Below, in pieces: positions 34,452 through 42,065 of a stretch of 64,000 nucleotides of DNA (positions within the stretch are counted from its first letter, which is position 1; every line of letters starts with the position of its first letter). The notes below the pieces were generated by a model. That model did no database searches. It was not told where the DNA came from and saw nothing but the letters and a program-made list of their open reading frames with translations. A program made the translations under genes and the position numbers. Origin of the DNA: Janthinobacterium tructae (GTDB taxonomy: Bacteria; Pseudomonadota; Gammaproteobacteria; Burkholderiales; Burkholderiaceae_D); contig NZ_CP041185.1 of assembly GCF_006517255.1 (NCBI RefSeq), positions 5,704,001 through 5,768,000 on the forward strand. Direction: 5' to 3'.

Positions 34452-34844
34452 ATGGCTGCCAATAACCATGCTGCGCGCGCGCGCGGCTTTACCCTGATCG
34501 AACTGCTGGTGGTGCTGGGCATCGTGGCGCTGCTGCTGACCCTGGCCGTGCCGCGCTATTTTCCCAGCCTGGACAAGGCGAAGGAAACCGTGCTGGCGGA
34601 CAACTTGCGCAATCTGCGCATCACCATCGACCAGTACCACGGCGATACGGGCCGCTATCCCGATACCCTTGAGCAACTGGTGGACAAGAAATACCTGCGC
34701 GCCATGCCCATCGACCCCATCACGGAGAGCGAATCGACATGGCTGATCGTGGCGCCGCCCGACGATACGCCGGGCCAGGTGTATGACGTCAAGAGCGGCG
34801 CGCCTGGCAAGGACCGCAACGGCACGCCGTTTGCCGACTGGTAG
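34452..34844 (+). CDS. Prepilin-type pseudopilin (GspG-like)
   Basis: 130 aa with RGFTLIELLVVLGIVALLLTLAVPRYFPSL, then DQYHGDTGRYPDTLEQLVDKKYLRAMPIDP and a YDVKSGAPGKDRNGTPFADW tail. This is a short GspG-like fold. It is the third pseudopilin in the operon and begins 3 bp after the preceding stop. The role as a second major or minor pseudopilin cannot be decided from sequence. Confidence 0.85.
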   Translation: MAANNHAARARGFTLIELLVVLGIVALLLTLAVPRYFPSLDKAKETVLADNLRNLRITIDQYHGDTGRYPDTLEQLVDKKYLRAMPIDPITESESTWLIVAPPDDTPGQVYDVKSGAPGKDRNGTPFADW

Positions 34845-34849
34845 CTGCG

Positions 34850-35500
34850 ATGCATGCTCGTGCGCAGCGCCAGCGCGGCTTCACCTACCTTGGGCTGATC
34901 ATCCTGGTGGCCATCCTGGGCTTGGTGGGCGCGGCCGGCCTGAAGATGGGCTCCCTGCTGCAGCGCCAGGCGGCCGAGCAGGAGCTGCTCGACATCGGCG
35001 CGCAGTTTTCCGATGCCCTCTATAGTTATGCGGCCGCCACGCCGCCGGGACAGCCGCAACAGCCGCCGAATCTGGCCGCCTTGCTGCGTGACCCCCGTTT
35101 CCCCCAGGTGCGCCGGCATCTGCGCAAGCTGTATGCCGACCCCATCACGGGGCGTGCCGAATGGGGCTTGCTGTACCAGCCCGGCAGCAATGGCATCATT
35201 GGCGTGCATAGCCTGTCGCCAGCGGCAGCGTTGAAAGTAGGAAACTTCGAGGCCCGGTTTGCCGGTTTCGACGGCAAGGCGCGGCTGTCGGAATGGCATT
35301 TCATGGTCGATGCCAGGGTCTCATCCGTGCCGTCTGCGGGACAGGCCGCTGTTCCGGCGAGTGATGAGGCCGGCATTACGCCCGCCTTGCCGGCGCTGCC
35401 GTTGTTTTCGCGCACTGTTACCCCACCGCAAGAGCAAGCGCCAACAGAGCCCGATGAGCAGCCTGAGCCACAAAATTCCGCTGAAAACACTTCCGGGTAG
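34850..35500 (+). CDS. Pseudopilin lacking Glu5 (GspK-like tip candidate)
   Basis: 216 aa. The leader QRQRG precedes FTYLGLIILVAILGLVGAAGLKMG, a prepilin-type helix in which the +5 residue is Gly instead of Glu. Loss of Glu5 is characteristic of tip pseudopilins such as GspK. The body has QAAEQELLDIGAQFSDALYSYAAATPPGQPQQPPNLAALLRDPRFPQVRRHLRKLYADPIT and a GRAEWGLLYQPGSNGIIGVHSLS segment. The tail is Pro/Glu-rich. It is the last gene of the tight operon, 5 bp after its neighbour. Tip function is an inference from Glu5 loss and position. Confidence 0.75.
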   Translation: MHARAQRQRGFTYLGLIILVAILGLVGAAGLKMGSLLQRQAAEQELLDIGAQFSDALYSYAAATPPGQPQQPPNLAALLRDPRFPQVRRHLRKLYADPITGRAEWGLLYQPGSNGIIGVHSLSPAAALKVGNFEARFAGFDGKARLSEWHFMVDARVSSVPSAGQAAVPASDEAGITPALPALPLFSRTVTPPQEQAPTEPDEQPEPQNSAENTSG

Positions 35501-35649
35501 CAGTTTTTACCGTAAAACATGGGGAAAATAAATATATGTGCCGGCAACTATTTTTCTGAAGAAATTCATAGATAGTGGCAAATATTTCATTAGGAAAATA
35601 GTTATCATGGATGAAACTTAGATAAAATATTTGTAATTGATTTAATGCA

Positions 35650-35672
35650 TTTATGCTACCATTCTGTTTAGT
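35650..35672 (+). promoter_or_regulatory. Second copy of the 23-nt PEP-CTERM upstream motif
   Basis: Reads TTTATGCTA, CC, ATTCTGT, TTAGT, matching 12256-12278 at 19 of 23 positions. A perfect small hairpin follows at 35669-35685 (TAGTAC, ttccg, GTACTA), sharing the last bases of the motif. The downstream gene encodes another PEP-CTERM protein. Confidence 0.5.
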
Positions 35673-35740
35673 ACTTCCGGTACTAAAACTATTGGTGGCC
35701 TGCGCATTGCAGCCATAAATTACTTTTTAAGGGATAAACT

Positions 35741-36223
35741 ATGAAATTGAAATTTATCGCTGCAGGCATCATGGCAGCAGCATCGTTCAGCGCTTATGCA
35801 GGCGATCAAGTCCTTGATATTACCGCTGACGGCGATGTCCACACCTTCAACGCTGTTGTTGGTGATGGCATTTTGTCCGGTGGTCTGGATGAGATCATCC
35901 TGAACGGCCTGGGTGCTGGCAAGTACAACATCGGCTTGTCGATTACCGGCCAGAAGCTGACGTTCAATGCGCTCACGTCGAACCTGAACAATCAACTGGG
36001 CGAAGCCTTCTCGGTTGGCGGCCTGAAGTTCTTCGGCGTGGAATACAGCGGTGTTGGTCCGTTCAAACTGCAACTGTTTGGTAACGCCCTGGCCGGCGCC
36101 AATTACAGCGGCACCTATACGGTGAGCGCCGTACCAGAACCAGCAACCTACGGCATGCTGCTGGGTGGTTTGGGACTGCTGGGCTTCATGGCTCGTCGTC
36201 GTTCGGCAAAAAAAGCTGCCTGA
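35741..36223 (+). CDS. PEP-CTERM protein
   Basis: 160 aa with signal peptide MKLKFIAAGIMAAASFSAYA and a small beta-rich mature domain (GDQVLDITADGDVHTFNAVVGDGILSGGLDEIILNGLGAGKYNIGLSITG). The sorting signal is VPEPATYGMLLGGLGLLGFMARRRSAKKAA. It lacks the FxDxF motif seen in the 12-13 kb pair, but its upstream region shares a 23-nt motif with theirs. It stands alone between the secretion operon and murJ, with its own terminator. The biochemical role is unknown; it may be a very small surface protein. Confidence 0.85.
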   Translation: MKLKFIAAGIMAAASFSAYAGDQVLDITADGDVHTFNAVVGDGILSGGLDEIILNGLGAGKYNIGLSITGQKLTFNALTSNLNNQLGEAFSVGGLKFFGVEYSGVGPFKLQLFGNALAGANYSGTYTVSAVPEPATYGMLLGGLGLLGFMARRRSAKKAA

Positions 36224-36247
36224 TATCGCTGCTGTGTAGAATGTGAA

Positions 36248-36270
36248 AACCCGCTTCGGCGGGTTTTTTT
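36248..36270 (+). terminator. Rho-independent terminator
   Basis: AACCCGC (36248-36254), loop TTCG, GCGGGTT, followed by a T run to 36270. It ends the PEP-CTERM gene. Confidence 0.92.
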
Positions 36271-36298
36271 CGTTTGGTCTGGGTCGGCTGCGCAAGGT

Positions 36299-36409
36299 GA
36301 GACGCAGGCAACAACGTCCTGCGCAATCCGGACAAGTGGCGCAGGACTAGGCGCCAAGTCGAAGACAGTACGGCAGTACGGCGAGACGCAGGCAACAACG
36401 TCCTGCGCA
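36299..36409. repeat. Direct repeat of a 27-bp hairpin unit behind murJ
   Basis: The same 27-bp string (GAGACGCAGGCAACAACGTC.., ending CCTGCGCA) occurs exactly at 36299-36325 and 36383-36409, 84 bp apart. Each unit is itself an inverted repeat (CGCAGG, 9-nt loop, CCTGCG). Between them sit a further short inverted repeat (GGCGC / GCGCC) and a tandem AGTACGGC. It lies just after the murJ stop, in its presumed 3' region. It looks like a dispersed intergenic element, which needs a genome-wide search to confirm. Confidence 0.75.
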
Positions 36410-36414
36410 GCTTG

Positions 36415-37962
36415 TTATGCGTGGCGCTTGAAGTCGCGGAAGCGGAAGCCAGCGAGGAACAGGGTGACAAAATACGCCACGCCGCACACGGCCACCACCA
36501 GGGCCAGCGCGCCGGCCCGCAGCAGCGGATGGGCTTGCATGGCGATCCAGTCGATGCGCATGGCGCCAGCATACGCCACGCCGCCCATCACGATGAGTGC
36601 CGGCAACAGGCGCAGGAAGAACTTGGCCCAGCCCGGCTTCGGCTGGTAGATGCCGCGCTTGCGCAAGCCCCAGTAGAGAAAAGAGGCGTTCAGGCAGGCG
36701 CCCAGACCGATCGACAGGGCCAGGCCGGCCACGGCGATGTAGGGCACGAACAGCAGATTCATCAACTGCGTGGCAATCAGCACGCCGATGGCGATTTTCA
36801 CGGGCGTGCGGATGTCCTGGCGCGCATAGAACGCGGGCGCCAGGGTTTTCACGAGGATGATGCCGATCAGGCCCAGGCTGTAGGCCACCAGCGGTTGCGT
36901 CGACATGGTCACCGATTCGGCCGTGAACTTGCCATAGTGAAATAATGTCGCGATCAGCGGCGTGGCCAGGGTCGCCATGCCGACGGCGGCGGGCAGGGCC
37001 AGCAGGAAAGTCAGGCGCAAGCCCCAGTCCAGCAGGGCCGAGTATTCCGTCTTGTCGCCATCCACGTTGGCCTTTGACAGGCTGGGCAGCAAGATGGTGC
37101 CCAGGGCCACGCCCAGCATGGCGGTAGGGAACTCCATCAGGCGGTCCGCATACGACAGCCAGGAAATGCTGCCTTCCGTCAGGCGCGAGGCGATGCTGGT
37201 GTTGATCATCAGGCTGATCTGGGCTGCCGAGACGGCGAACACGGCCGGTCCCATTTTTTTCAGCACGCGGCGCACGCCGCCGTCGGACAGGCCGATGGCG
37301 GGATTGAGCGACAGGCGTGGCAGCATGCCGATCTTGATCAGCGCGGGAATCTGGATGGCCACCTGCAGCAGGCCGCCGGCGAACACGGCAATGGCCATGG
37401 CGTAGATCGGCTGTTTCAGGTGCGGCGCGAGGAACAGCGAGGCGGCGATGAATGATAAATTGAGCAGCACCGGCGTGAAGGCGGGAATCTTGAATTCGCG
37501 CCAGGTATTCAGAATGCCGCCCGCCAGGGCCACGAAGGACATGCAAGTAATATAAGGGAACATCAGCCGCGTCATCCACACGGCCGCGTCAAAAGCGCCC
37601 GCGTCCTTGGTCAGGCCCGTGGCGATCGCATACACGAACCACGGCGCGCCGACGATGCCGATGGCGGACACGAGCAAAGTGGCCCAGACCAGGGTGGTGG
37701 CCACGTGGTCGGCCAGTTGCTTGCTCGCTTCCTGGCCATGCTGGTTCTTGTATTCCGACAAGATCGGCACGAAGGCTTGCGAGAAGGCCCCCTCGGCAAA
37801 CAGGCGGCGCAACAGGTTGGGGATGCGGAAGGCAACAATGAAGGCATCCGTGTAGGCGCCGGCGCCAAAGGCGCGCGCGAACAGGCTTTCGCGCAATAAT
37901 CCGGTTACACGGGACAGCATGGTCATGCTGGAGATGGCGGCGAGGGTTTTAAGCAAGTTCAT
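36415..37962 (-). CDS. murJ: Lipid II flippase MurJ
   Basis: 515 aa of the MOP exporter superfamily. The start MNLLKTLAAISSMTMLSRVTGLLRESLFARAFGAG is the conserved MurJ first helix and loop, with RRLFAEGAFSQAFVPILSEYK following. About 14 hydrophobic segments span the length, and the end is basic (RFRDFKRHA). MurJ moves lipid-linked peptidoglycan precursor across the inner membrane. It is divergent from rpsT, a common betaproteobacterial arrangement. The stop lies 6 bp from the duplicated hairpin element. Confidence 0.96.
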   Translation of the reverse strand: MNLLKTLAAISSMTMLSRVTGLLRESLFARAFGAGAYTDAFIVAFRIPNLLRRLFAEGAFSQAFVPILSEYKNQHGQEASKQLADHVATTLVWATLLVSAIGIVGAPWFVYAIATGLTKDAGAFDAAVWMTRLMFPYITCMSFVALAGGILNTWREFKIPAFTPVLLNLSFIAASLFLAPHLKQPIYAMAIAVFAGGLLQVAIQIPALIKIGMLPRLSLNPAIGLSDGGVRRVLKKMGPAVFAVSAAQISLMINTSIASRLTEGSISWLSYADRLMEFPTAMLGVALGTILLPSLSKANVDGDKTEYSALLDWGLRLTFLLALPAAVGMATLATPLIATLFHYGKFTAESVTMSTQPLVAYSLGLIGIILVKTLAPAFYARQDIRTPVKIAIGVLIATQLMNLLFVPYIAVAGLALSIGLGACLNASFLYWGLRKRGIYQPKPGWAKFFLRLLPALIVMGGVAYAGAMRIDWIAMQAHPLLRAGALALVVAVCGVAYFVTLFLAGFRFRDFKRHA

Positions 37963-38084
37963 GGGGGCAGATTATAGCCGGGCGCGCTACCGTTAAACGC
38001 TAAAAATATGGTAACAATTGCTGCCGATTCGCCCTCGCCAGGCCCATTTTCAGGTATTTTTGGTGTCACACACGGTTTTTTGAT

Positions 38085-38113
38085 TTGCCCCCGCTTGAAA
38101 ATATCGCTATAAT
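38085..38113 (+). promoter_or_regulatory. Predicted rpsT promoter
   Basis: TTGCCC (38085-38090), a 17-bp spacer and a consensus TATAAT (38108-38113). Initiation near 38120 would give a ~140-nt leader carrying an ACAGAATTCTGT palindrome (38124-38135) and a 13-bp direct repeat ACACTAATGTTTG (38143-38155, 38214-38226). The second copy sits in the perfect inverted repeat CAAACActaaTGTTTG at 38211-38226. Confidence 0.6.
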
Positions 38114-38259
38114 CGAAGGCTGTACAGAATTCTGTTACGCAGACACTAATGTTTGACAGGCACTGGTTTGGCACACATGGTTCGGCAGACGCACAGAACG
38201 CACCGGTTGGCAAACACTAATGTTTGCAAACGCACTTTGACCCTGTTTTAGGAAATTCC

Positions 38260-38526
38260 ATGGCAAATACCGCACAAGCGCGCAAACGCGCTCGTCAAGC
38301 AGTTAAGCAAAACGCACACAATTCGTCCCAACGTTCGACCTTGCGCACGGCTATCAAAGCTGCTCGCAAAGCGATCCAGGGCGGCGACAAGGCAGCTGCT
38401 GCTGCAATCTTCCAAGCATCCGTGTCGACCATCGACCGTATCGCTGACAAGAAGATCATCCACAAAAACAAGGCAGCTCGCCATAAGAGCCGTCTGGCAG
38501 CTGCCTTGAAAGCACTGTCCGCTTAA
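38260..38526 (+). CDS. rpsT: 30S ribosomal protein S20
   Basis: 88 aa, basic and Ala-rich, with the conserved [33 protein letters not shown] start and an [25 protein letters not shown]-terminus. The ATG at 38260 is chosen over an in-frame ATG 36 bp upstream because it matches the family. S20 is a primary binder of 16S rRNA. S20 autoregulates through its mRNA leader in enterobacteria, and the palindrome-rich leader here could serve a similar purpose (inference). Confidence 0.98.
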   Translation: MANTAQARKRARQAVKQNAHNSSQRSTLRTAIKAARKAIQGGDKAAAAAIFQASVSTIDRIADKKIIHKNKAARHKSRLAAALKALSA

Positions 38527-38536
38527 TATTCGCCAG

Positions 38537-38582
38537 CAGGCAAGCCACCACGGTGGTCTTGCCTGTGCCAGTACGCTGGCAC
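38537..38582 (+). other. Two tandem hairpins after rpsT
   Basis: Hairpin 1: CAGGCAAG-CCACC (38537-38549), AC loop, GGTGG, one unpaired T, CTTGCCTG (to 38565). Hairpin 2: GTGCCAG (38565-38571), TACG loop, CTGGCAC (38576-38582). Neither has a T tract. They precede the true terminator and would stabilise the 3' end of the rpsT mRNA. Confidence 0.65.
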
Positions 38583-38593
38583 TGGTTGAAAAG

Positions 38594-38627
38594 CAAAAAC
38601 CCGCAGATTCGTTCTGGCGGGTTTTTT
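38594..38627 (+). terminator. Rho-independent terminator of rpsT
   Basis: AAAACCCGC..AGA, loop, TCT..GCGGGTTTTTT, with the hairpin centre near 38611. A strong U tract follows. Confidence 0.88.
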
Positions 38628-38690
38628 CGCGTTTTTTTTGTGCGGTTTTTGCGGCCGCGCCCGCCAGCGGCTGGCTGCGGCCGCTATGGC

Positions 38691-39143
38691 CTAGCGCGTC
38701 GCGGGCAGGTTGCCGATGCTCATGCCTGGCTTGATATTTTTTTGCTTGAACCAGCCCAGGTTCATTTCCAGCGCATAGCGCACGGGCACGGTTCTGGTCG
38801 AGCAGTGGCTGTCGAGCGTATGCGCTTGCATGTCTTCGATGTTGACGATCTTGCCGCTGGCATCGATAAAGGCCACGGACAGGGGCAGCGGCGTGTTTTT
38901 CATCCACATGCATTGCGTGGACGGGGTGCCAAAGACGAACAGCATGCCTGCATTCGCCGGCATCTTTTCACGGTACATCAAGCCTTGTTCGCGTTGCTCT
39001 TCCGTAGCGGCCACTTCCGCCTGGATCAAGTGCATGCCGGCCGAGAGCTGCAAGCTCTTGCCTTGCGGTGTTTGCGCTTGCGCAATGCTGGCACACGCCA
39101 GCAGGGCGATGGACAGGCTGAGACGGCGAAGGGAAGTTTTCAT
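38691..39143 (-). CDS. DUF192 domain exported protein
   Basis: 150 aa. Signal peptide MKTSLRRLSLSIALLACASIAQA. The DUF192 domain runs over most of the mature protein: LIQAEVAATEEQREQGLMYREKMPANAGMLFVFG, then MWMKNTPLPLSVAFIDASGKIVNIEDMQAHT, RYALEMNLGWFKQKNIKPGMSI. Two cysteines are present (CMWMKN, SHCST). The family is widespread, small and without an established activity. It stands alone, convergent with rpsT. Confidence 0.9.
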   Translation of the reverse strand: MKTSLRRLSLSIALLACASIAQAQTPQGKSLQLSAGMHLIQAEVAATEEQREQGLMYREKMPANAGMLFVFGTPSTQCMWMKNTPLPLSVAFIDASGKIVNIEDMQAHTLDSHCSTRTVPVRYALEMNLGWFKQKNIKPGMSIGNLPATR

Positions 39144-39274
39144 GGCGCGGGACGGTGGCTGCGAAGCGGCGATTAAGCCATGCAGGCGGCTGCCTGGTCA
39201 AGCATGTTGCCTGGCCGTATCGAAAGCGTGGGGTTACAGCAACATGGTCGCTGCCGTCACCCCGGGAACGACGC

Positions 39275-39559
39275 TTACTTCACCGGCTTGCCTGTTTCAG
39301 CGGCCGGCTGCTTCGTCTTGCGCGGATGCGGAATCAGGCGCGGTGCATCGGTTGCGGCCGAGGCGTTGACCGAGGCCGCTGCCGGCTTGACGGCATCGGT
39401 GGCAGCCGAGGCATGGCTGGATGCCGATGCAGATGCCGATGCCGGTGGCGGCTTGACGGCATCGGTCGCTGCGGAAGCGTGCACCTTGGCGCCCGATTGC
39501 GCCAGTGCGGCGCCGGCAAGCAGGGAGGCGGCCAACATCAGTATTCCTTTTGTCATCAT
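39275..39559 (-). CDS. Hypothetical low-complexity Ala-rich exported protein
   Basis: 94 aa. A signal peptide (MMTKGILMLAASLLAGAALA) is followed by Ala/Ser/Pro repeats. The unit ASAATDAVKP occurs twice, a related ASAATDAPRL once, and a run of AS dipeptides lies between them. The tail is basic and Pro-rich (PHPRKTKQPAAETGKPVK). No domain is recognised. The signal peptide and upstream purine-rich site support a real gene, but the low complexity lowers confidence. Confidence 0.55.
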   Translation of the reverse strand: MMTKGILMLAASLLAGAALAQSGAKVHASAATDAVKPPPASASASASSHASAATDAVKPAAASVNASAATDAPRLIPHPRKTKQPAAETGKPVK

Positions 39560-39661
39560 CTTTCCTTTTCCGTCATGTTAAGGTCAGATGATTTTAATGC
39601 ATTATCTAAAAATAAATAATGCTTATCGGCAAAATTGCTGAAGCCACTTTTCTTGTCCTGT

Positions 39662-40225
39662 TCACGCCTTGCCAATGTTCTCCGCTGGCACTTCGCACCA
39701 TTCGCCGGGCAGCAGAGGGTGGCTGGCCAGCGAGAACGGGCCGATGGCGCTGCGCACCAGGCGCAGGGTGGGCAGGCCGACGGCAGCCGTCATGCGCCGC
39801 ACTTGCCGGTTTTTTCCTTCTTTCAAAGTGATCGCCAGCCACGAGGTCGGCTTGTCGGCGCGCGCGCGGATCGGTGGGTTGCGCGGCCACAACCAGTCCG
39901 GCTCGGCGATGCGCACGGCCTTGCACGGCTTGGTGATGAAGTCGCCCAGGTCCAGCGGCGCCTGCAGGCGCGCCAGGCTGGCCGCATCGGGCACGCCGTC
40001 GACCTGCACCAAATAGGTTTTCGCTTCCTTGCGGTCGGGGTGGCTGATCTCGTGCTGCAGGCGGCCGTCGTCCGTCAGCAGCAGCAAGCCCTCGCTATCG
40101 GCGTCGAGCCGGCCGGCCGGGTAGATGCCGGGAATGGTCAAATGGTCGGCCAGCGTGGCGCGGCCGTCCTGCGGCGAAAACTGGCACAAGACCTGGAATG
40201 GTTTATTGAAGAGGATGAGTGGCAT
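39662..40225 (-). CDS. rluE: 23S rRNA pseudouridine synthase E
   Basis: 187 aa from the ATG at 40225 (MPLILFNKPFQVLCQFSP); a 17-codon upstream extension is unlike the family. The catalytic motif GRLDADSEGLLLLTDDG contains the essential Asp. KTYLVQVDG and KEGKNRQVRRMTAAVGLPTLRLVR complete the RsuA/RluE-type fold. There is no N-terminal S4 domain, as expected for RluE. It modifies one uridine in 23S rRNA. It is divergent from icd. Confidence 0.88.
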   Translation of the reverse strand: MPLILFNKPFQVLCQFSPQDGRATLADHLTIPGIYPAGRLDADSEGLLLLTDDGRLQHEISHPDRKEAKTYLVQVDGVPDAASLARLQAPLDLGDFITKPCKAVRIAEPDWLWPRNPPIRARADKPTSWLAITLKEGKNRQVRRMTAAVGLPTLRLVRSAIGPFSLASHPLLPGEWCEVPAENIGKA

Positions 40226-40515
40226 GCTGGTCGAGGAATGGATGTAAGCGGTGGTGGCTGCTGGTCGGCGCCGCAAAAGCGTGGCGCCCTGTAAAATAGT
40301 GGTGCATAATGTGAAACACAGTCTTATGTCTTATAGAAGACATGGGCGGTATGGCAACGAGGTTCTTTGGCGCCGCAGATGGTCCGGCTGTTCTTTCCCT
40401 GCTAAAGTGCGTTGTTGCCACCCTGTTCGGACTTGTTTTTGTAAACTCTGCAACCGCAGAGCGCGTCGCCGGCCAGTGTTGCCCGCCAGCGGTGTGTCCC
40501 ACTTCGGAGATCACG
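40226..40515. promoter_or_regulatory. rluE-icd divergent region
   Basis: 290 bp with the icd leader on the right. It includes a perfect inverted repeat CTCTGC-aacc-GCAGAG (40446-40461) about 55 bp before the icd ATG and a CGGAGA ribosome-binding site at 40505-40510. The icd frame stays open far upstream, but the sequence before 40516 does not match the family. Confidence 0.35.
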
Positions 40516-41769
40516 ATGTATCAACATATCACTGTACCTGCTGACGGCCAAAAAATCACCGTCAACGCCGATTTTTCGCTGAATGTACCAGATAATCCTA
40601 TCGTTCCCTTCATTGAAGGCGATGGCACGGGCATCGATATCAGCCCGGTCATGATCAAGGTGATCGACGCTGCCGTGGCCAAGGCCTATGGCGGCGCGCG
40701 CAAGATCAGCTGGATGGAAATCTACGCGGGCGAAAAATCGACGAATGTGTACGGTCCCGATGTGTGGCTGCCGGAAGAAACCCTGGCCGTACTGAAAGAT
40801 TACGTCGTCTCCATCAAGGGCCCGCTGACCACGCCCGTCGGCGGGGGTATCCGCTCGCTGAACGTGGCCCTGCGCCAGCAGCTCGATCTGTATGTCTGCC
40901 TGCGTCCCGTGCGCTACTTCACGGGCGTGCCGTCGCCCGTGAAAGAGCCGGAAAAGACGGACATGGTGATTTTCCGCGAAAATTCGGAAGACATCTACGC
41001 CGGCATCGAGTACCAGCAAGGCTCGCCCGAAGCCAAGAAATTGATGGATTTCCTGATCAATGAAATGGGCGTGACGAAGATCCGCTTCCCGGCCACGTCC
41101 GGCCTGGGCATCAAGCCCGTCTCCATCGAAGGCACGCAGCGCCTGGTGCGCAAGGCCATCCAGTACGCGATCGACAATGACAAGCCATCCGTGACGATTG
41201 TGCACAAAGGCAACATCATGAAGTACACGGAAGGCGGCTTCCGCGACTGGGCGTATGCGCTGGCGCAAACGGAATTCGGCGCCGAGCTGATCGATGGCGG
41301 TCCATGGTGCAAGTTCAAGAATCCGAAGACGGGCCGCGACATCATCGTCAAGGATTCCATTGCTGACGCGTTCCTGCAACAAATCCTGCTCCGTCCGGCC
41401 GAATACAGCGTCATCGCGACCTTGAATTTGAACGGCGATTACATTTCCGACGCGCTGGCGGCGCAAGTGGGTGGCATCGGCATCGCGCCCGGCGCCAATC
41501 TGTCCGATTCCGTGGCCATGTTTGAAGCGACGCATGGTACGGCGCCGAAGTATGCAGGCAAGGATTATGTGAACCCCGGTTCCCTGATCCTGTCGGCGGA
41601 AATGATGCTGCGCCATATGGGCTGGCTGGAAGCGGCCGACCTGATCATTTCTTCAATGCAAAAATCGATCGCCTCGAAGCGCGTCACCTACGATTTCGCC
41701 CGCCTGATGGAAGGCGCGACGCAAGTGTCGTGCTCCGGTTTCGGCGATGTGATGATCGAGCACATGTAA
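40516..41769 (+). CDS. icd: NADP-dependent isocitrate dehydrogenase
   Basis: 417 aa. [44 protein letters not shown] opens the isocitrate/isopropylmalate dehydrogenase fold. The substrate site is at [22 protein letters not shown]. Metal and substrate residues lie in the second half ([44 protein letters not shown]). [17 protein letters not shown] is the coenzyme loop typical of bacterial NADP enzymes. It converts isocitrate to 2-oxoglutarate in the TCA cycle. The ribosome-binding site supports the 40516 start. Confidence 0.97.
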   Translation: MYQHITVPADGQKITVNADFSLNVPDNPIVPFIEGDGTGIDISPVMIKVIDAAVAKAYGGARKISWMEIYAGEKSTNVYGPDVWLPEETLAVLKDYVVSIKGPLTTPVGGGIRSLNVALRQQLDLYVCLRPVRYFTGVPSPVKEPEKTDMVIFRENSEDIYAGIEYQQGSPEAKKLMDFLINEMGVTKIRFPATSGLGIKPVSIEGTQRLVRKAIQYAIDNDKPSVTIVHKGNIMKYTEGGFRDWAYALAQTEFGAELIDGGPWCKFKNPKTGRDIIVKDSIADAFLQQILLRPAEYSVIATLNLNGDYISDALAAQVGGIGIAPGANLSDSVAMFEATHGTAPKYAGKDYVNPGSLILSAEMMLRHMGWLEAADLIISSMQKSIASKRVTYDFARLMEGATQVSCSGFGDVMIEHM

Positions 41770-41808
41770 CACGCGGGGCAGGGCAGGGTGCAGCGCACCC
41801 TGCGGACG

Positions 41809-41839
41809 AAAAAAAACCCCGTTCGAAAACGGGGTTTTT
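41809..41839. terminator. Bidirectional terminator between icd and cspA
   Basis: Plus-strand A8, CCCCGTT, loop CGAA, AACGGGG, T5. The symmetric A and T flanks suit termination from both converging genes. Confidence 0.93.
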
Positions 41840-41861
41840 CACATCTGAGGGCCGGCGATGC

Positions 41862-42065
41862 TTAGGCTGCTTGGATGTTGGAAGCTTGCTTGCCTTTAGG
41901 GCCTTGCGTGACTTCGAATTGAACTTTTTGACCTTCTTTGAGGGTCTTGAAACCGTTCATGTTGATTGCGGAGAAATGAGCAAACAAATCTTCGCCGCCG
42001 TCATCTGGAGTGATGAAGCCAAAACCTTTGGAATCATTGAACCACTTAACTGTACCTGTTGCCAT
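41862..42065 (-). CDS. cspA: Cold-shock protein
   Basis: 67 aa. [67 protein letters not shown] has both RNA-binding motifs, KGFGFI and LFAHF. The start at 42065 is preferred over a 5-codon longer frame. It acts as an RNA chaperone. A long AT-rich leader (~42066-42200), as in other csp genes, contains a perfect 16-bp palindrome. Confidence 0.97.
   Translation of the reverse strand: MATGTVKWFNDSKGFGFITPDDGGEDLFAHFSAINMNGFKTLKEGQKVQFEVTQGPKGKQASNIQAA

Noticed and set aside
39360..39480. Short repeated units that might look like a CRISPR array
   Set aside because: They are in-frame codon repeats of an Ala/Ser-rich protein with no regular spacers.
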